From assembly GCF_002150765.1 (NCBI RefSeq), contig NZ_MUYM01000100.1, positions 1-64,000 on the forward strand: a stretch of 64,000 nt of DNA, written 5' to 3'. This document shows positions 42,366 to 51,149 of the stretch, piece by piece; the stretch's first letter is position 1; every line of letters starts with the position of its first letter. The position numbers and the translations under genes are program-made. Below the pieces are notes generated by a model. It was not told where the DNA came from. It saw only the letters and a program-made list of their open reading frames with translations, and did not search any database. The stretch comes from Lentzea kentuckyensis. Lineage in GTDB: Bacteria > Actinomycetota > Actinomycetes > Mycobacteriales > Pseudonocardiaceae.

Positions 42366-42376
42366 GGTGTTCCTTC

Positions 42377-43762
42377 CTAGACCAGGTACTGGTTGAGATC
42401 GCGGGACACGAACCGGCCGTGGCCCGTGGAGCCGTGGTAGGCGCCGTCGGCGATCACCTTGCGGCCGCGGGAGAACACGGTGTCGACCCGGCCCGCGAGT
42501 TCGAAGCCCTCGTAGGCCGAGTAGTCCACGGCCATGTGGTGGGTCTCGGCGGAGATCGTCTGGGTGGCGGCGGGGTCGTAGATCACGACGTCCGCGTCGG
42601 CGCCCGGCGCGATCACGCCCTTGCGCGGGTACATGCCGAACATCCTGGCCGGGGTCGTCGACACGATCTCGACCCAGCGTTCGCGGGTGATCTCGCCCTT
42701 CGCGACGCCCTGGTGCAGCAGGTCGACGCGGTGCTCGACGCCGGGCATGCCGTTGGGGATCTTGGAGAAGTCGCCGACGCCCAGCTGTTTCTGGTCCTTG
42801 AAGCAGAACGGGCAGTGGTCGGTGCTCACGACGGACAGGTCGTTCGTCCTGAGCCCGCGCCACAGCGACGACTGGTGTTCCTTGGGGCGCAACGGCGGCG
42901 ACGCCACGTACTTGGCGCCTTCGAAGCCCGGACGCGCCAAGTCCTCCAGCGACAGGTACAGGTACTGCGGGCAGGTTTCGGCGAACACGTTCTGGCCCGT
43001 GTCCCGTGCGGCCGTGACAGCGTCAAGCGCTTGCGCGGCCGACAAGTGCACGATGTACAACGGGGAACCGGTCACCTTCGCCAGCTGGATGGCGCGCGAG
43101 GTTGCCTCGCCCTCCAGCTCCGGCGGACGGGTCAGGCCGTGCTGCACCGGGTCGCCCAGGCCGTTGGCGAGCGCCTGCGCGACGAGCTGGTCGATCGCGA
43201 TGCCGTTCTCCGCGTGCATCATGATCGTGGCGCCGGTTTCGCGCGCCTTCTGCATGGCGCGCAGGATCTCGCCGTCGGTGGCGTAGAAGACGCCGGGGTA
43301 GGCCATGAACATCTTGAAGCTGTTCACGCCCTGGGCGATGCACGACTCCATCTCCTTGAGCGACTGGTCGTTCACGTCGGAGATGATCATGTGGAAGCCG
43401 TAGTCGACCGCGCAGTTGCCGTCGGCCTTGGTGTGCCACTTGTCCAGAGTGGACAGCAACGAGGAACCCTTGGGCTGCACGGCGAAGTCGACGATCGTGG
43501 TGGTGCCGCCCCACGCCGCCGCGGTCGTGCCGGTCTCGAAGGTGTCCGCGGACTGGGTGCCGCCGAACGGCATCTCCATGTGCGTGTGCACGTCGATCCC
43601 GCCGGGGATCACGTACTTTCCCGCCGCGTCGACGACCTCGTCGGCCTGCACCTCGAACCCCGGCGTGACCAGCGCGGCGATGTGCTCGCCGTCGATCAGC
43701 ACGTCGGCCGCGTGCGAGCCGGTCGCGTTGATGACCAAGCCGTTGCGGATCAGGGTGCTCAC
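42377..43762 (-). CDS. hydA: dihydropyrimidinase (D-hydantoinase family)
   Basis: The 461-residue amidohydrolase opens the dihydrouracil/dihydrothymine ring to N-carbamoyl-beta-amino acids. Metal ligands are visible in GGIDVHTHMEMPF, the carbamylated-lysine segment SFKMFMAYPG, MMHAENG, YIVHLSAAQALD and the Asp of STDHCPFC. GTG at 43762 overlaps the amidohydrolase gene by 4 bp. Full length and intact. Confidence 0.92.
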   Translation of the reverse strand: MSTLIRNGLVINATGSHAADVLIDGEHIAALVTPGFEVQADEVVDAAGKYVIPGGIDVHTHMEMPFGGTQSADTFETGTTAAAWGGTTTIVDFAVQPKGSSLLSTLDKWHTKADGNCAVDYGFHMIISDVNDQSLKEMESCIAQGVNSFKMFMAYPGVFYATDGEILRAMQKARETGATIMMHAENGIAIDQLVAQALANGLGDPVQHGLTRPPELEGEATSRAIQLAKVTGSPLYIVHLSAAQALDAVTAARDTGQNVFAETCPQYLYLSLEDLARPGFEGAKYVASPPLRPKEHQSSLWRGLRTNDLSVVSTDHCPFCFKDQKQLGVGDFSKIPNGMPGVEHRVDLLHQGVAKGEITRERWVEIVSTTPARMFGMYPRKGVIAPGADADVVIYDPAATQTISAETHHMAVDYSAYEGFELAGRVDTVFSRGRKVIADGAYHGSTGHGRFVSRDLNQYLV

Positions 43763-44601
43763 GGCGTCACCAGGCCCTCGTAGGTGTCGGGGCGGCGGTC
43801 GCGGTAGAACGCCCACGTGTCGCGGACCTCGGTCAGCAGGTCCAGGTCGAGGTCGCGCACCACGAGCTCTTCCTCGGTGTCGGACGCGGCGTCGCCGACG
43901 AGCTGGCCGCGCGGCGACACGAAGTACGTCTGCCCGTAGAACTCGTTGTCACCCAACGGTTCCACGCCCACGCGGTTGATCGCGCCGACGAAGTACTCGT
44001 TCGCGACGGCCGCCGCGGGCTGCTCCAGCTTCCACAGGTACTCGGACAGCGAACGCGACGTCGCCGACGGGTTGAACACGATCTTCGCGCCGGCCAGGCC
44101 CAGCGCGCGCCAGCCCTCGGGGAAGTGGCGTTCGTAGCAGATGTAGACGCCGATCCGGCCGACCGCGGTGTCGAACACGGGGTAACCGAGGTTGCCCGGC
44201 TTGAAGTAGAACTTCTCCCAGAAGCCCTTGACCTGCGGGATGTGGTTCTTGCGGTACTTGCCGAGGTAGGTGCCGTCCGCGTCGATCACGGCCGCGGTGT
44301 TGTAGTACACGCCCGGCTGTTCCACCTCGTACATCGGCACGATCAGCACGATGTTGTTCTGCGCCGCGACCTCCTGCATCAGCTCCGTCGTGGGGCCGTC
44401 CGGGATCGCCTCGGTGTAGGAGTAGAAGTCCGCGTCCTGCACCTGGCAGAAGTACGGGCCGTAGAAGAGCTCCTGGAGACACAACACCTGCGCGCCCTGG
44501 GAAGCGGCGCTGCGGATGTGCTCGACCGCGTTCGCGATCATCGACTCCTTGTCGCCCGTCCACTTCTGCTGGACGAGCGCCGCCCGGATGATGTTGCTCA
44601 C
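43759..44601 (-). CDS. beta-ureidopropionase (N-carbamoyl-beta-alanine amidohydrolase), nitrilase family
   Basis: The 280-residue enzyme has the nitrilase triad: Glu in CLQELFYGPYFC, Lys in YRKNHIPQVKG and Cys in YICYERHFPEG. It yields beta-alanine (or beta-aminoisobutyrate), CO2 and ammonia. GTG at 44601 overlaps the permease stop by 4 bp. An N-carbamoylputrescine amidase is the main alternative by sequence, but the operon favours pyrimidines. Confidence 0.9.
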   Translation of the reverse strand: MSNIIRAALVQQKWTGDKESMIANAVEHIRSAASQGAQVLCLQELFYGPYFCQVQDADFYSYTEAIPDGPTTELMQEVAAQNNIVLIVPMYEVEQPGVYYNTAAVIDADGTYLGKYRKNHIPQVKGFWEKFYFKPGNLGYPVFDTAVGRIGVYICYERHFPEGWRALGLAGAKIVFNPSATSRSLSEYLWKLEQPAAAVANEYFVGAINRVGVEPLGDNEFYGQTYFVSPRGQLVGDAASDTEEELVVRDLDLDLLTEVRDTWAFYRDRRPDTYEGLVTP

Positions 44602-46106
44602 CTGGTCGTCTCCTTTGCCGTGTTGTCCTTCAGAGCAAGGAAAACCAGGAAACCGGCCGCGAAACCGATCACCCAGTTGTAGTCGTAGAGCGGCTTGAGG
44701 AACGGAATCAGGCCGTCCGCCGGGAACGGCCCGCCGTAGGCGCCGCCGACCGCGAGCACCGAGCCCACGAGCGTCGCCACGACCGCACGCCAGTTCCAGC
44801 CGCCGTTGAACCAGTACGCACCGCGTCCGTCGAGGTACAGGTCCTGGAGTTCGAGCCGGGTCTTCTTGATCACCCAGTACCCGGCCACGAACACACCGGC
44901 GACGCTCGCCAGCAGACCGCCGTAGAACCCGAGCCACGCGAAGATGTAGATGCTCGGGTCGGAGATCAGCCGCCACGGCTGGATCAGGATGCCGACCACG
45001 CCGGTGATCAGGCCGCCGACCGCGAACGTGATGCGCTTGGGGAACGCGTTCGAGAAGTCGTAGGAGGGGCTGACGACGTTCGCCGCGAGGTTCGCCGAGA
45101 TGGTCGCCAGCACCAGCGACATCAACGCGATGAGCACGAGGAGCGTGCTGTCGAACCGGGATGCCAGATCCGCCGGGTCCCAGATCGCCTCGCCGTAGAG
45201 GGCCTGCGCGCCGGACGTGGTCAGGATCGCGACGATCGCGATGAACGACATGGTGGTCGGCAGGCCGAGGATCTGTCCGGTGACCTGTTTCCTCTGGCTA
45301 CCACCGAACCGCGTGAAGTCCGGCATGTTCAGGCTGAGCGTCGACCAGAACGCGATCATGCCCATCAGCGAGGGGAAGAAGACCTTCCAGAAGTCCGGTC
45401 CCCAGCCGAGCGTGCTGCCCTGGTGCAGGATCGGCCCGAACCCGCCCGCCTTCACCAGCACGTAGCCCAGCAGGATCAGGAACCCGACGCTGACCAGCGG
45501 CGCCGTCCAGTTCTCGAAACGCCGGATCGCGTCCATGCCACGCCAGATGATCAGCATCTGCACGACCCAGAACCCGAAGAAGCACAACCACAACGTCCAC
45601 GGCTGCCCGCCGATCTGCGACGCCTTCGCCCACCCGTCACCGGCCAGCCTGCCGATGATCACGTGCAGCGCCTTGCCGCCGACCCACGTCTGGATGCCGA
45701 ACCAGGCGCACGCGATGAACGCCCGCAGCAGCGCGACCAGGTTGGCGCCCCGGATCCCGTAGAACGCGCGGGCGAACACGGGGAACGGGATGCCGTACTT
45801 CGTGCCGGCGTGGCTGTTGAGCAGCATGGGGACCAGCACGATCAGGTTGCCCAGGGTGATCGTGAGGAACGCCTGCACCCAGTCCATGCCGAGCGCGATC
45901 AGGCTCGCGGCCAGCGTGTAACTGGGGATGTTGTGCGCCATGCCCATCCACAGCGCGAAGAAGTTGTACGTCGTCCAGGTGCGCTGCTCGATCGGCACCG
46001 GCGCGAGCTCGGGGTTGTAGAAGCGGCTGTCCTTGATGGGACCTGCGTCGCTCAGTTCGACCCGGCCGTCAGGTGTGACCTGGGGCGGTGAGGACTCGAC
46101 TGCCAT
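44598..46106 (-). CDS. NCS1-family nucleobase/hydantoin permease
   Basis: The 502-residue transporter has about 12 TM helices and NCS1 marks: NPELAPVPIEQRTWTTYNFFALW, GMAHNIPSYTLAASLI, GIPFPVFARAFYGIRGAN and LNMPDFTRFG. It would import uracil, dihydropyrimidine, allantoin or hydantoin by cation symport. First gene of the operon; GGGGG lies about 8 bases before the ATG at 46106. Confidence 0.9.
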   Translation of the reverse strand: MAVESSPPQVTPDGRVELSDAGPIKDSRFYNPELAPVPIEQRTWTTYNFFALWMGMAHNIPSYTLAASLIALGMDWVQAFLTITLGNLIVLVPMLLNSHAGTKYGIPFPVFARAFYGIRGANLVALLRAFIACAWFGIQTWVGGKALHVIIGRLAGDGWAKASQIGGQPWTLWLCFFGFWVVQMLIIWRGMDAIRRFENWTAPLVSVGFLILLGYVLVKAGGFGPILHQGSTLGWGPDFWKVFFPSLMGMIAFWSTLSLNMPDFTRFGGSQRKQVTGQILGLPTTMSFIAIVAILTTSGAQALYGEAIWDPADLASRFDSTLLVLIALMSLVLATISANLAANVVSPSYDFSNAFPKRITFAVGGLITGVVGILIQPWRLISDPSIYIFAWLGFYGGLLASVAGVFVAGYWVIKKTRLELQDLYLDGRGAYWFNGGWNWRAVVATLVGSVLAVGGAYGGPFPADGLIPFLKPLYDYNWVIGFAAGFLVFLALKDNTAKETTR

Positions 46107-46224
46107 CGTTCAACCCCCTGTTACGCTGCTGAAACAACCCGAACGCGGTCGGTTTCCATCCCGGAATCCTGGGTCCGCTGCCGCAGGTGTGGCAGTGTCA
46201 GAGTGTCCACGCTTGTCATGATCG

Positions 46225-46239
46225 GCGCACATTGTGCGC
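46225..46239. promoter_or_regulatory. small dyad in the divergent promoter region 46107-46261
   Basis: GCGCAC-ATT-GTGCGC, perfect 6-base arms, 22 bp before the alpha/beta hydrolase start. Possible operator for either divergent unit. Confidence 0.35.
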
Positions 46240-46261
46240 ACGTTCTGTTTCACTGATCGGT

Positions 46262-46963
46262 ATGGGGATTCCACGGCGGACGGTCTTGCTCGCGGGCGCG
46301 GGCCTGGTGGGGACGGCCGCGACGTACGGCGCGCTGACCCCGCGCGGCCGCCGGCTGCTGGGCTGGACCGGCCCGGACGGCGTGGTGCCCGACGTGCCAC
46401 CTGTACCCGTTCAGCCCACGCCCTGGGGTGCCTGGATGGGCTCGTCCGGCCCGGCCGTGCTCGTGCTGCACGGACGCGGCGGCAGCGTCCGGTGGTGGCA
46501 GGACCTCGGCCTGCCGCAGTTCCTCGACGGCGCGAAGTTCCGCTGTGCCGTGGTCAACGGCGGCGAGGACTACTGGGTGAACCTCACGCCGCCGGTGCCG
46601 TTCGAAGCGGCCTTGGGCGTGTCGATGGGCGGGTTCGGGGTCCTGGACATCGCGTCGCGGCAGTCGCTGAAGGCCGTCGCGGCGATCAGCCCGGCGCTGT
46701 TCCCGACGTGGGACGACGCCCGGCGGATCAACGGGTTCGCGTCGCGCGAGGTGTGGGAGCGACACGAGCCGTTGCGCCACACGGCGAGCATCAAGTCACC
46801 GGTGGGGATCTGGTGCGGGCAGGAGGACCCGTTCCACGACCCGGCGCTGGACCTGGCTCGTGCGGTGGGGGCGCAAGGGTCGTTCGAGCACGGCGAGCAC
46901 AGCGACGGCTACTGGCGTCGCGTGCTGCCGGAGGCGTTGGGGTTCATTGGGCGCGCACTTTGA
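46262..46963 (+). CDS. exported alpha/beta-hydrolase (esterase-like)
   Basis: The 233-residue protein starts MGIPRRTVLLAGAGLVGTAA, a twin-arginine-like signal. The hydrolase core has LVLHGRGGSVRWW, the nucleophile Ser in GVSMGGFG, an acid in GQEDPFHDPA and a His in HSDGYWRR. Short for the family, with a small lid. Substrate unknown. Start at 46262 rather than the earlier frame opening because the signal begins there. Its end overlaps the convergent RDD gene by 20 bp. Confidence 0.75.
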   Translation: MGIPRRTVLLAGAGLVGTAATYGALTPRGRRLLGWTGPDGVVPDVPPVPVQPTPWGAWMGSSGPAVLVLHGRGGSVRWWQDLGLPQFLDGAKFRCAVVNGGEDYWVNLTPPVPFEAALGVSMGGFGVLDIASRQSLKAVAAISPALFPTWDDARRINGFASREVWERHEPLRHTASIKSPVGIWCGQEDPFHDPALDLARAVGAQGSFEHGEHSDGYWRRVLPEALGFIGRAL

Positions 46964-47447
46964 GGCGCACCACGGCCGTGCCCGCCTTACGGTCGTGCCA
47001 CGTCCGCGTCCCGCGCAGATCCAACGACTCCACAGCGGAAAGCACGAGCAGCACCAGCCCGGACACCAGCAGCAGCGACCCGAGCCAGCCCGCCGAGCTC
47101 ACGGCCACGTGCTCGCCGATGACGACCCACGGCTGTTGCCAGCCGAGGCCCGCCATCAGCGCCGGTTCCCGCCAGCTCAGACCGGTCAGCACGAGCACCG
47201 CGCCCGCGCCGGGTAGCGCGGTCGTGATGAGCGTGCGGGCCAGTGCTCGTCTTACGCGCAGTCCGGACGCGGGGCCCACCACCCGCAGCCCTGTCAGGGC
47301 TTTGCCGAGGGTGTTCAGCCGCAGCAGCAGAGCGTCGTACACGGCCGCGCAGAGCACCACCAGCATGGGTTCGTGAACCAACGGCCACGCCACGACCAGC
47401 ACCAGGAGCCAGTCGAGCAGGCGGGCGATCAGCCGACGAACGAGCAT
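46944..47447 (-). CDS. RDD-family membrane protein
   Basis: The 167-residue protein has 3-4 hydrophobic segments. It opens MLVRRLIARLLDWLLVLVVAW, where the RDD signature (R..D) is seen, and has LGKALTGLRVVG, typical of RDD proteins. Transport or ion-exchange roles are proposed for the family; none is evident here. Confidence 0.75.
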   Translation of the reverse strand: MLVRRLIARLLDWLLVLVVAWPLVHEPMLVVLCAAVYDALLLRLNTLGKALTGLRVVGPASGLRVRRALARTLITTALPGAGAVLVLTGLSWREPALMAGLGWQQPWVVIGEHVAVSSAGWLGSLLLVSGLVLLVLSAVESLDLRGTRTWHDRKAGTAVVRLKVRAQ

Positions 47448-47498
47448 GATTCACGCTATGCGGCAGAAGTCCGGCATAAGTAGTCAGTTCATGGACAG

Positions 47499-48107
47499 TT
47501 AGCGCACGAATTCCGCCGTCCAGCGGTACTGGTCGCGCCGCACCTTGCTCGCCCGCAGGCCGTCGGTTTCGAAAGCCATGATCTCGGACGGCGTCAGCGG
47601 CCACGGCGGGCCGTCGGGCGTGGGGCCTTCCTCGCGGGCGACGGCGAGCACCAGCAGGGTTTCGCCGGTCAGCCACGCGACGCGTTCGGTCGCCTGCGCG
47701 TGCAGTTCGACGGGCAGCGCCTGCACGGTCATGTTCTCCACGACCAGGTCGAACGCGTGGTGCCACTCGGCGGGCGGGTTCAGCAGGTCGGCGACGACGT
47801 AGGAAACTGGAGACGAGGGATAGCGCGCCTGGACCGCCGCGATCCCGGTGGGGGAGATGTCGAACGCGACCACGTCGAAACCCAGCGACGCCAGGTACTC
47901 CGAGTCGCGGCCGTACCCGCAGCCCACGACCAGCGCGCGCCGGCCGGTGCCGTCGCGGCCCGCGCCCCACTCGACGAGCTGCGGTTGCGGATGGGGCTGA
48001 TCCCACGGGACGGAGGCCGTGCCGGCTTCGGCCTCCGCGTAGAGATCTTCGAACCAACCCGTCGGGTTGGCGGCTTGCAGTCGGCGTGTGTCGTCATCGG
48101 CGGACAT
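47499..48107 (-). CDS. class I SAM-dependent methyltransferase (TPMT-like)
   Basis: The 202-residue protein has motif I ALVVGCGYGRDSEYLASLGF, the acidic residue in VVAFDISPTGI, and VVADLLNP. The N-terminus (GWFEDLYAEAEAG, VPWDQPHPQPQLVEW) resembles thiopurine methyltransferase-type enzymes. Substrate unknown. It lies 17 bp downstream of the MerR-type gene and is probably cotranscribed with it. Confidence 0.85.
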   Translation of the reverse strand: MSADDDTRRLQAANPTGWFEDLYAEAEAGTASVPWDQPHPQPQLVEWGAGRDGTGRRALVVGCGYGRDSEYLASLGFDVVAFDISPTGIAAVQARYPSSPVSYVVADLLNPPAEWHHAFDLVVENMTVQALPVELHAQATERVAWLTGETLLVLAVAREEGPTPDGPPWPLTPSEIMAFETDGLRASKVRRDQYRWTAEFVR

Positions 48108-48124
48108 GACGACACTTTTTCACC

Positions 48125-48832
48125 TCACTGAGCCGCGCGCGCCTGACTTACGTAATCCACCAGGCCGTCCTCCGCGGGCCACCCGATCTGGGTGCTGATC
48201 GACGACTTGTTCTCCTCCCACGACCGTTGCGCGGCGGCCTTGATCGCGGGGTCGTCGCCGGTGAACTTGGCCCCGAGCGCGTCCCACTGCCGTGACAGCT
48301 CCACGACGCGTGGGTCGGTAGCGGGCGTGCCGTCCGCCATGTGCTGACGCAGCTGTTGCACCAGTTCCTGCCAGGAAGCCTTCAGCGCCTCCACGGCCTC
48401 CGGGCCCATCGAGGCCGCACGGGAACGCAGGTCGGCCAGCTGATCGGCGGTGAAGTAGCTCTCGTACACGGACATCATCTCCAAAGTGGACAGAAGGGAC
48501 TCGGTGGTGTGCCCGTCGAGCAGCGCGGCGATCCGCGACCGCAGCACCTCGACCTGCTGCACCTGCGCGGTCAGCGCGGCCAGCTGGGCCTGGAAGATCG
48601 GCCGCAGCGAGTCCGAACGGGACAGTGCCGATCGGACCTCTTCCAGGGAAAGACCGAGCTGGCGCAGCGATCTCACCTGATAGAGGCGGCGGACGTCGTC
48701 CGGGGTGTACCGACGGTGACCGGATGCCGTGCGCTCCGACGCGACGACAAGTCCGATCTCGTCGTAGTGGTAGAGCGTGCGGACGGTCAGTCCGCTCGCT
48801 TTGGCCAGGTCACCGATGCTCCAACGGGTCAC
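48125..48832 (-). CDS. MerR-family regulator with a TipAS-like domain
   Basis: The 235-residue protein has a MerR HTH (about 5-72: WSIGDLAKASGLTVRTLYHYDEIGL, GHRRYTPDDVRRLYQVRSLRQLG), a long dimerisation helix, and a C-terminal TipAS-type helical domain (about 115-230: YFTADQLADLRSRAASMG, VVELSRQWDALGAKFTGDD). TipA proteins bind thiopeptides covalently through a Cys, but no Cys is seen in this C-terminal half, so a different ligand is likely. The GTG at 48832 is 6 bases after a -10 box and fits the HTH start better than the frame opening at 48853. Confidence 0.88.
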   Translation of the reverse strand: MTRWSIGDLAKASGLTVRTLYHYDEIGLVVASERTASGHRRYTPDDVRRLYQVRSLRQLGLSLEEVRSALSRSDSLRPIFQAQLAALTAQVQQVEVLRSRIAALLDGHTTESLLSTLEMMSVYESYFTADQLADLRSRAASMGPEAVEALKASWQELVQQLRQHMADGTPATDPRVVELSRQWDALGAKFTGDDPAIKAAAQRSWEENKSSISTQIGWPAEDGLVDYVSQARAAQ

Positions 48833-48838
48833 ACCAAG

Positions 48839-48869
48839 ACCGTAGGACCTCACGTGGCGGGAGGTTCAA
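48839..48869 (-). promoter_or_regulatory. MerR-type promoter with a 19-bp spacer
   Basis: Read on the minus strand: -35 TTGAAC (48864-48869), a 19-bp spacer, -10 TACGGT (48839-48844). The spacer holds ACCTC-N9-GAGGT. A long spacer with a central dyad is the hallmark of MerR-controlled promoters. Confidence 0.65.
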
Positions 48870-48959
48870 GTCCTCAACACCCGATCGAGCGGATTAATCG
48901 GCGAACCAAATCAGCCGATGAAAACGAAGATCGGTCCCCAAACCAGATTGAGGAAAACT

Positions 48960-49418
48960 GTGTCTCGTTCCGGACTGTTCCGCGCCGCCGCCCTTCTCGC
49001 CGCCGGTGCGGCCCCGCTGCTCGCGGGCTCGGCCAACGCCGTGGAGGTGCCGCAGCTGAACGGTGGCCTCCCCGAGGTCGGCGCGGACAAGGTGATCTCC
49101 GACGCCACCTCGCACGCGAACCCGCTCGAGTCGGCCGGCGCCGTCAACCTCGGCCAGATCCAGGCGCCCGTGGTCAGCGACCTGCCGCTGGGCGCGGTCC
49201 CGGCCGTCCCGGCGCTTCCGGGTGCCGCGCAGGAGCGCACCGTGCCCGCGCCGCTGCCCGAGCTCGGCACCCTGCCGTCGCTGCCGAACGCCGAGGGCCT
49301 GGCCGGCAACGCGCACGTCGGTGACCTGAAGGCCCCGAGCCTGTCCGACCTGCCGACCAACGGCGTCGTGCCGAACCCGAACGTGCTGTCGGGCACGCTG
49401 CCGACGATCAACGGCTGA
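48960..49418 (+). CDS. small secreted protein
   Basis: The 152-residue product has a Sec signal (SRSGLFRAAALLAAGAAPLLA, likely cleavage after SANA). The mature part is rich in Pro, Leu, Gly and Asn with loose repeats of the form DLKAPSLSDLP / QAPVVSDLPLG, no Cys, and is probably disordered. I recognise no family. The GTG at 48960 follows GAGGA and starts the signal cleanly. Confidence 0.65.
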   Translation: MSRSGLFRAAALLAAGAAPLLAGSANAVEVPQLNGGLPEVGADKVISDATSHANPLESAGAVNLGQIQAPVVSDLPLGAVPAVPALPGAAQERTVPAPLPELGTLPSLPNAEGLAGNAHVGDLKAPSLSDLPTNGVVPNPNVLSGTLPTING

Positions 49419-49430
49419 GTCGCACGCCGA

Positions 49431-49462
49431 AAATGGGCCCGTGGTACCTCACGGGCCCATTT
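49431..49462. terminator. bidirectional terminator hairpin
   Basis: Thirteen-base perfect arms (49431-49443 and 49450-49462), 6-base loop. The right arm overlaps the last codons of the convergent PucR-like gene. Confidence 0.75.
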
Positions 49463-51041
49463 CGTGCACCAGCAGCGCGACGTACAGCGACAGCACGGAC
49501 TCCGGGTCCTCCAGCGAGACGCCCAGGACCTGCTCGATCCGCGCCAGCTGCTGGTAGTAGGCGGTGCGGGACAGGTGCGCGGCGCCCGCGGCCGCCGACT
49601 TGTTGCCGCCGTTCTCGCACAGGCACCGCAGCAGCTCCACCAGCCGTGAGCCCTGAGCGGAATCCCGCGCCAGCAACGGTCCCAGCTCGCGGTCCGCGAA
49701 CGCCCGCACCCGCTCGTCCTCGCGCAGCAGGTGCAGCAACCCGCGCAACCGCACGTCGTCCAGCCGGTGGTAGAGCTGCGATCCCGGCGCCCGCAACGCC
49801 GCTCCGGCAACGTGCGCGGCCTCGCCCAGCGACCGGCGAACGTCCGTTGTGGACGTCACGGTCGTGCCCACGGCGATCACCACCGGCGACGCGGCCGTGC
49901 GGTGGATCTCGCGCGCGACCTTGCGCAGCACGCCTTCCACTCCAACGGTCATCGGCACGGACAGCAGCGCACGCACCGATGTGTCGTCCACGACGCCGAC
50001 CAGCGCCGCGACCGTCACCCGTCGGCCCGCCAGCGCCGTCGCCTCGGCGAGATCACGCAGAACCTCCTGCGTGGCAAGCGTTTGCCCCTGCAGCACGGAC
50101 ACCGGCCGGACCGCCACGCCGATCAGCTGCCGCCGTTCCAACGGCACGCCCAGTGCGGCCGCCCGCGCACCTAGGTCAGGCGCCTGGGCGGACTGACCCA
50201 ACAGCTGTGCGAGCAGAGTGCGGTGCGTCTGCCGTTCCAACGATTCACGGTCACGCGCCACCAACCGGTGCACGGCCAATGCGGACGCAGCGCGCTCGGC
50301 GACCACCACGTGCCGGTGCGGCGGCGGCTCCGGAGACACGAGCACGAGCCGTCCCCAGTCGGCCCCGCGCGCCCCGACGATCGTGATCAACCAGCCGGAC
50401 CCGGAGTGGTAGGCGGTCCGCTCGGACACCGTGACCGCCCGCGAGCGCGCCGCCCAGTCGTCGAGCAGCACCACCGGATCGTGCCCGGCCGCGTCGTAGG
50501 CCAGCACGTCGTGGCCCAGGGTCTCCAGCACCACCGGCAGCCCGGACGTGCGCGCCACCTCGCGCAGCACCTCGGCGGGCTCGGCCCCGGCGACCGTCAG
50601 CGCCGTGAACGTCTCGTGGACCTGCTCCGCGGCCCGCAGCTCGGCCAGCTGGGCGTCCACGATCAACGCCACCACCGCCTCCGTCACGGCGACGTACTTC
50701 GTCTCCTCCGAGAGCGTGAGCAGCGGTAACCCGTGGTGTTCCGCGGCGGTGACCAGGGCGGCCGGCACGTCGTCGCGCCACCGCCGGCCCAGCTCGACGA
50801 CCAGCCCGGCGCAGCCCACCGCGGCGAGTTCCTCGATGTACTGGGCGAGGCCGGACTCGGGCAGCATCACACCGGTCGTGAGCACCAGCTCGCCGCCGCG
50901 CAGCAATGGCGCGATGTCTGCGATCTCCGCCACATGCACCCAGCGGACGCGGCGTGAAAGGCCGGCCGATCCGGCCACCAAACGTGGCTTACCCTGCCGG
51001 ATCACCGGGAGAGCGACGACTTCGGCGACGGTCGGGTACAT
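49449..51041 (-). CDS. PucR-family transcriptional regulator
   Basis: The 530-residue regulator has the PucR N-terminal domain (TVAEVVALPVIRQGKPRLVAG, GGELVLTTGVMLPE), a GGDEF-like middle part and the C-terminal PucR HTH (LCENGGNKSAAAGAAHLSRTAYYQQLARIEQVLG). It differs from the 9.5-kb PucR in length and HTH sequence. It is divergent from the aminotransferase/MmsA pair and about 3.3 kb from the pyrimidine operon, so it may control beta-alanine or pyrimidine use. Start ATG at 51041 is supported by a leaderless -10 box. Confidence 0.88.
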   Translation of the reverse strand: MYPTVAEVVALPVIRQGKPRLVAGSAGLSRRVRWVHVAEIADIAPLLRGGELVLTTGVMLPESGLAQYIEELAAVGCAGLVVELGRRWRDDVPAALVTAAEHHGLPLLTLSEETKYVAVTEAVVALIVDAQLAELRAAEQVHETFTALTVAGAEPAEVLREVARTSGLPVVLETLGHDVLAYDAAGHDPVVLLDDWAARSRAVTVSERTAYHSGSGWLITIVGARGADWGRLVLVSPEPPPHRHVVVAERAASALAVHRLVARDRESLERQTHRTLLAQLLGQSAQAPDLGARAAALGVPLERRQLIGVAVRPVSVLQGQTLATQEVLRDLAEATALAGRRVTVAALVGVVDDTSVRALLSVPMTVGVEGVLRKVAREIHRTAASPVVIAVGTTVTSTTDVRRSLGEAAHVAGAALRAPGSQLYHRLDDVRLRGLLHLLREDERVRAFADRELGPLLARDSAQGSRLVELLRCLCENGGNKSAAAGAAHLSRTAYYQQLARIEQVLGVSLEDPESVLSLYVALLVHEMGP

Positions 51042-51047
51042 GGACAC

Positions 51048-51053
51048 AACGTA
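51048..51053 (-). promoter_or_regulatory. -10 box of a leaderless promoter
   Basis: On the minus strand TACGTT lies 6 bases before the ATG at 51041. Confidence 0.5.
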
Positions 51054-51149
51054 ATGCCAACCGCCCGATCCGGGTACAGGTTGTGCATGGCGGCGAACCC
51101 GGCCTCCCAGCAGACTCCGAGGACAGGTGGACACCCCCTGGAGGACGAG

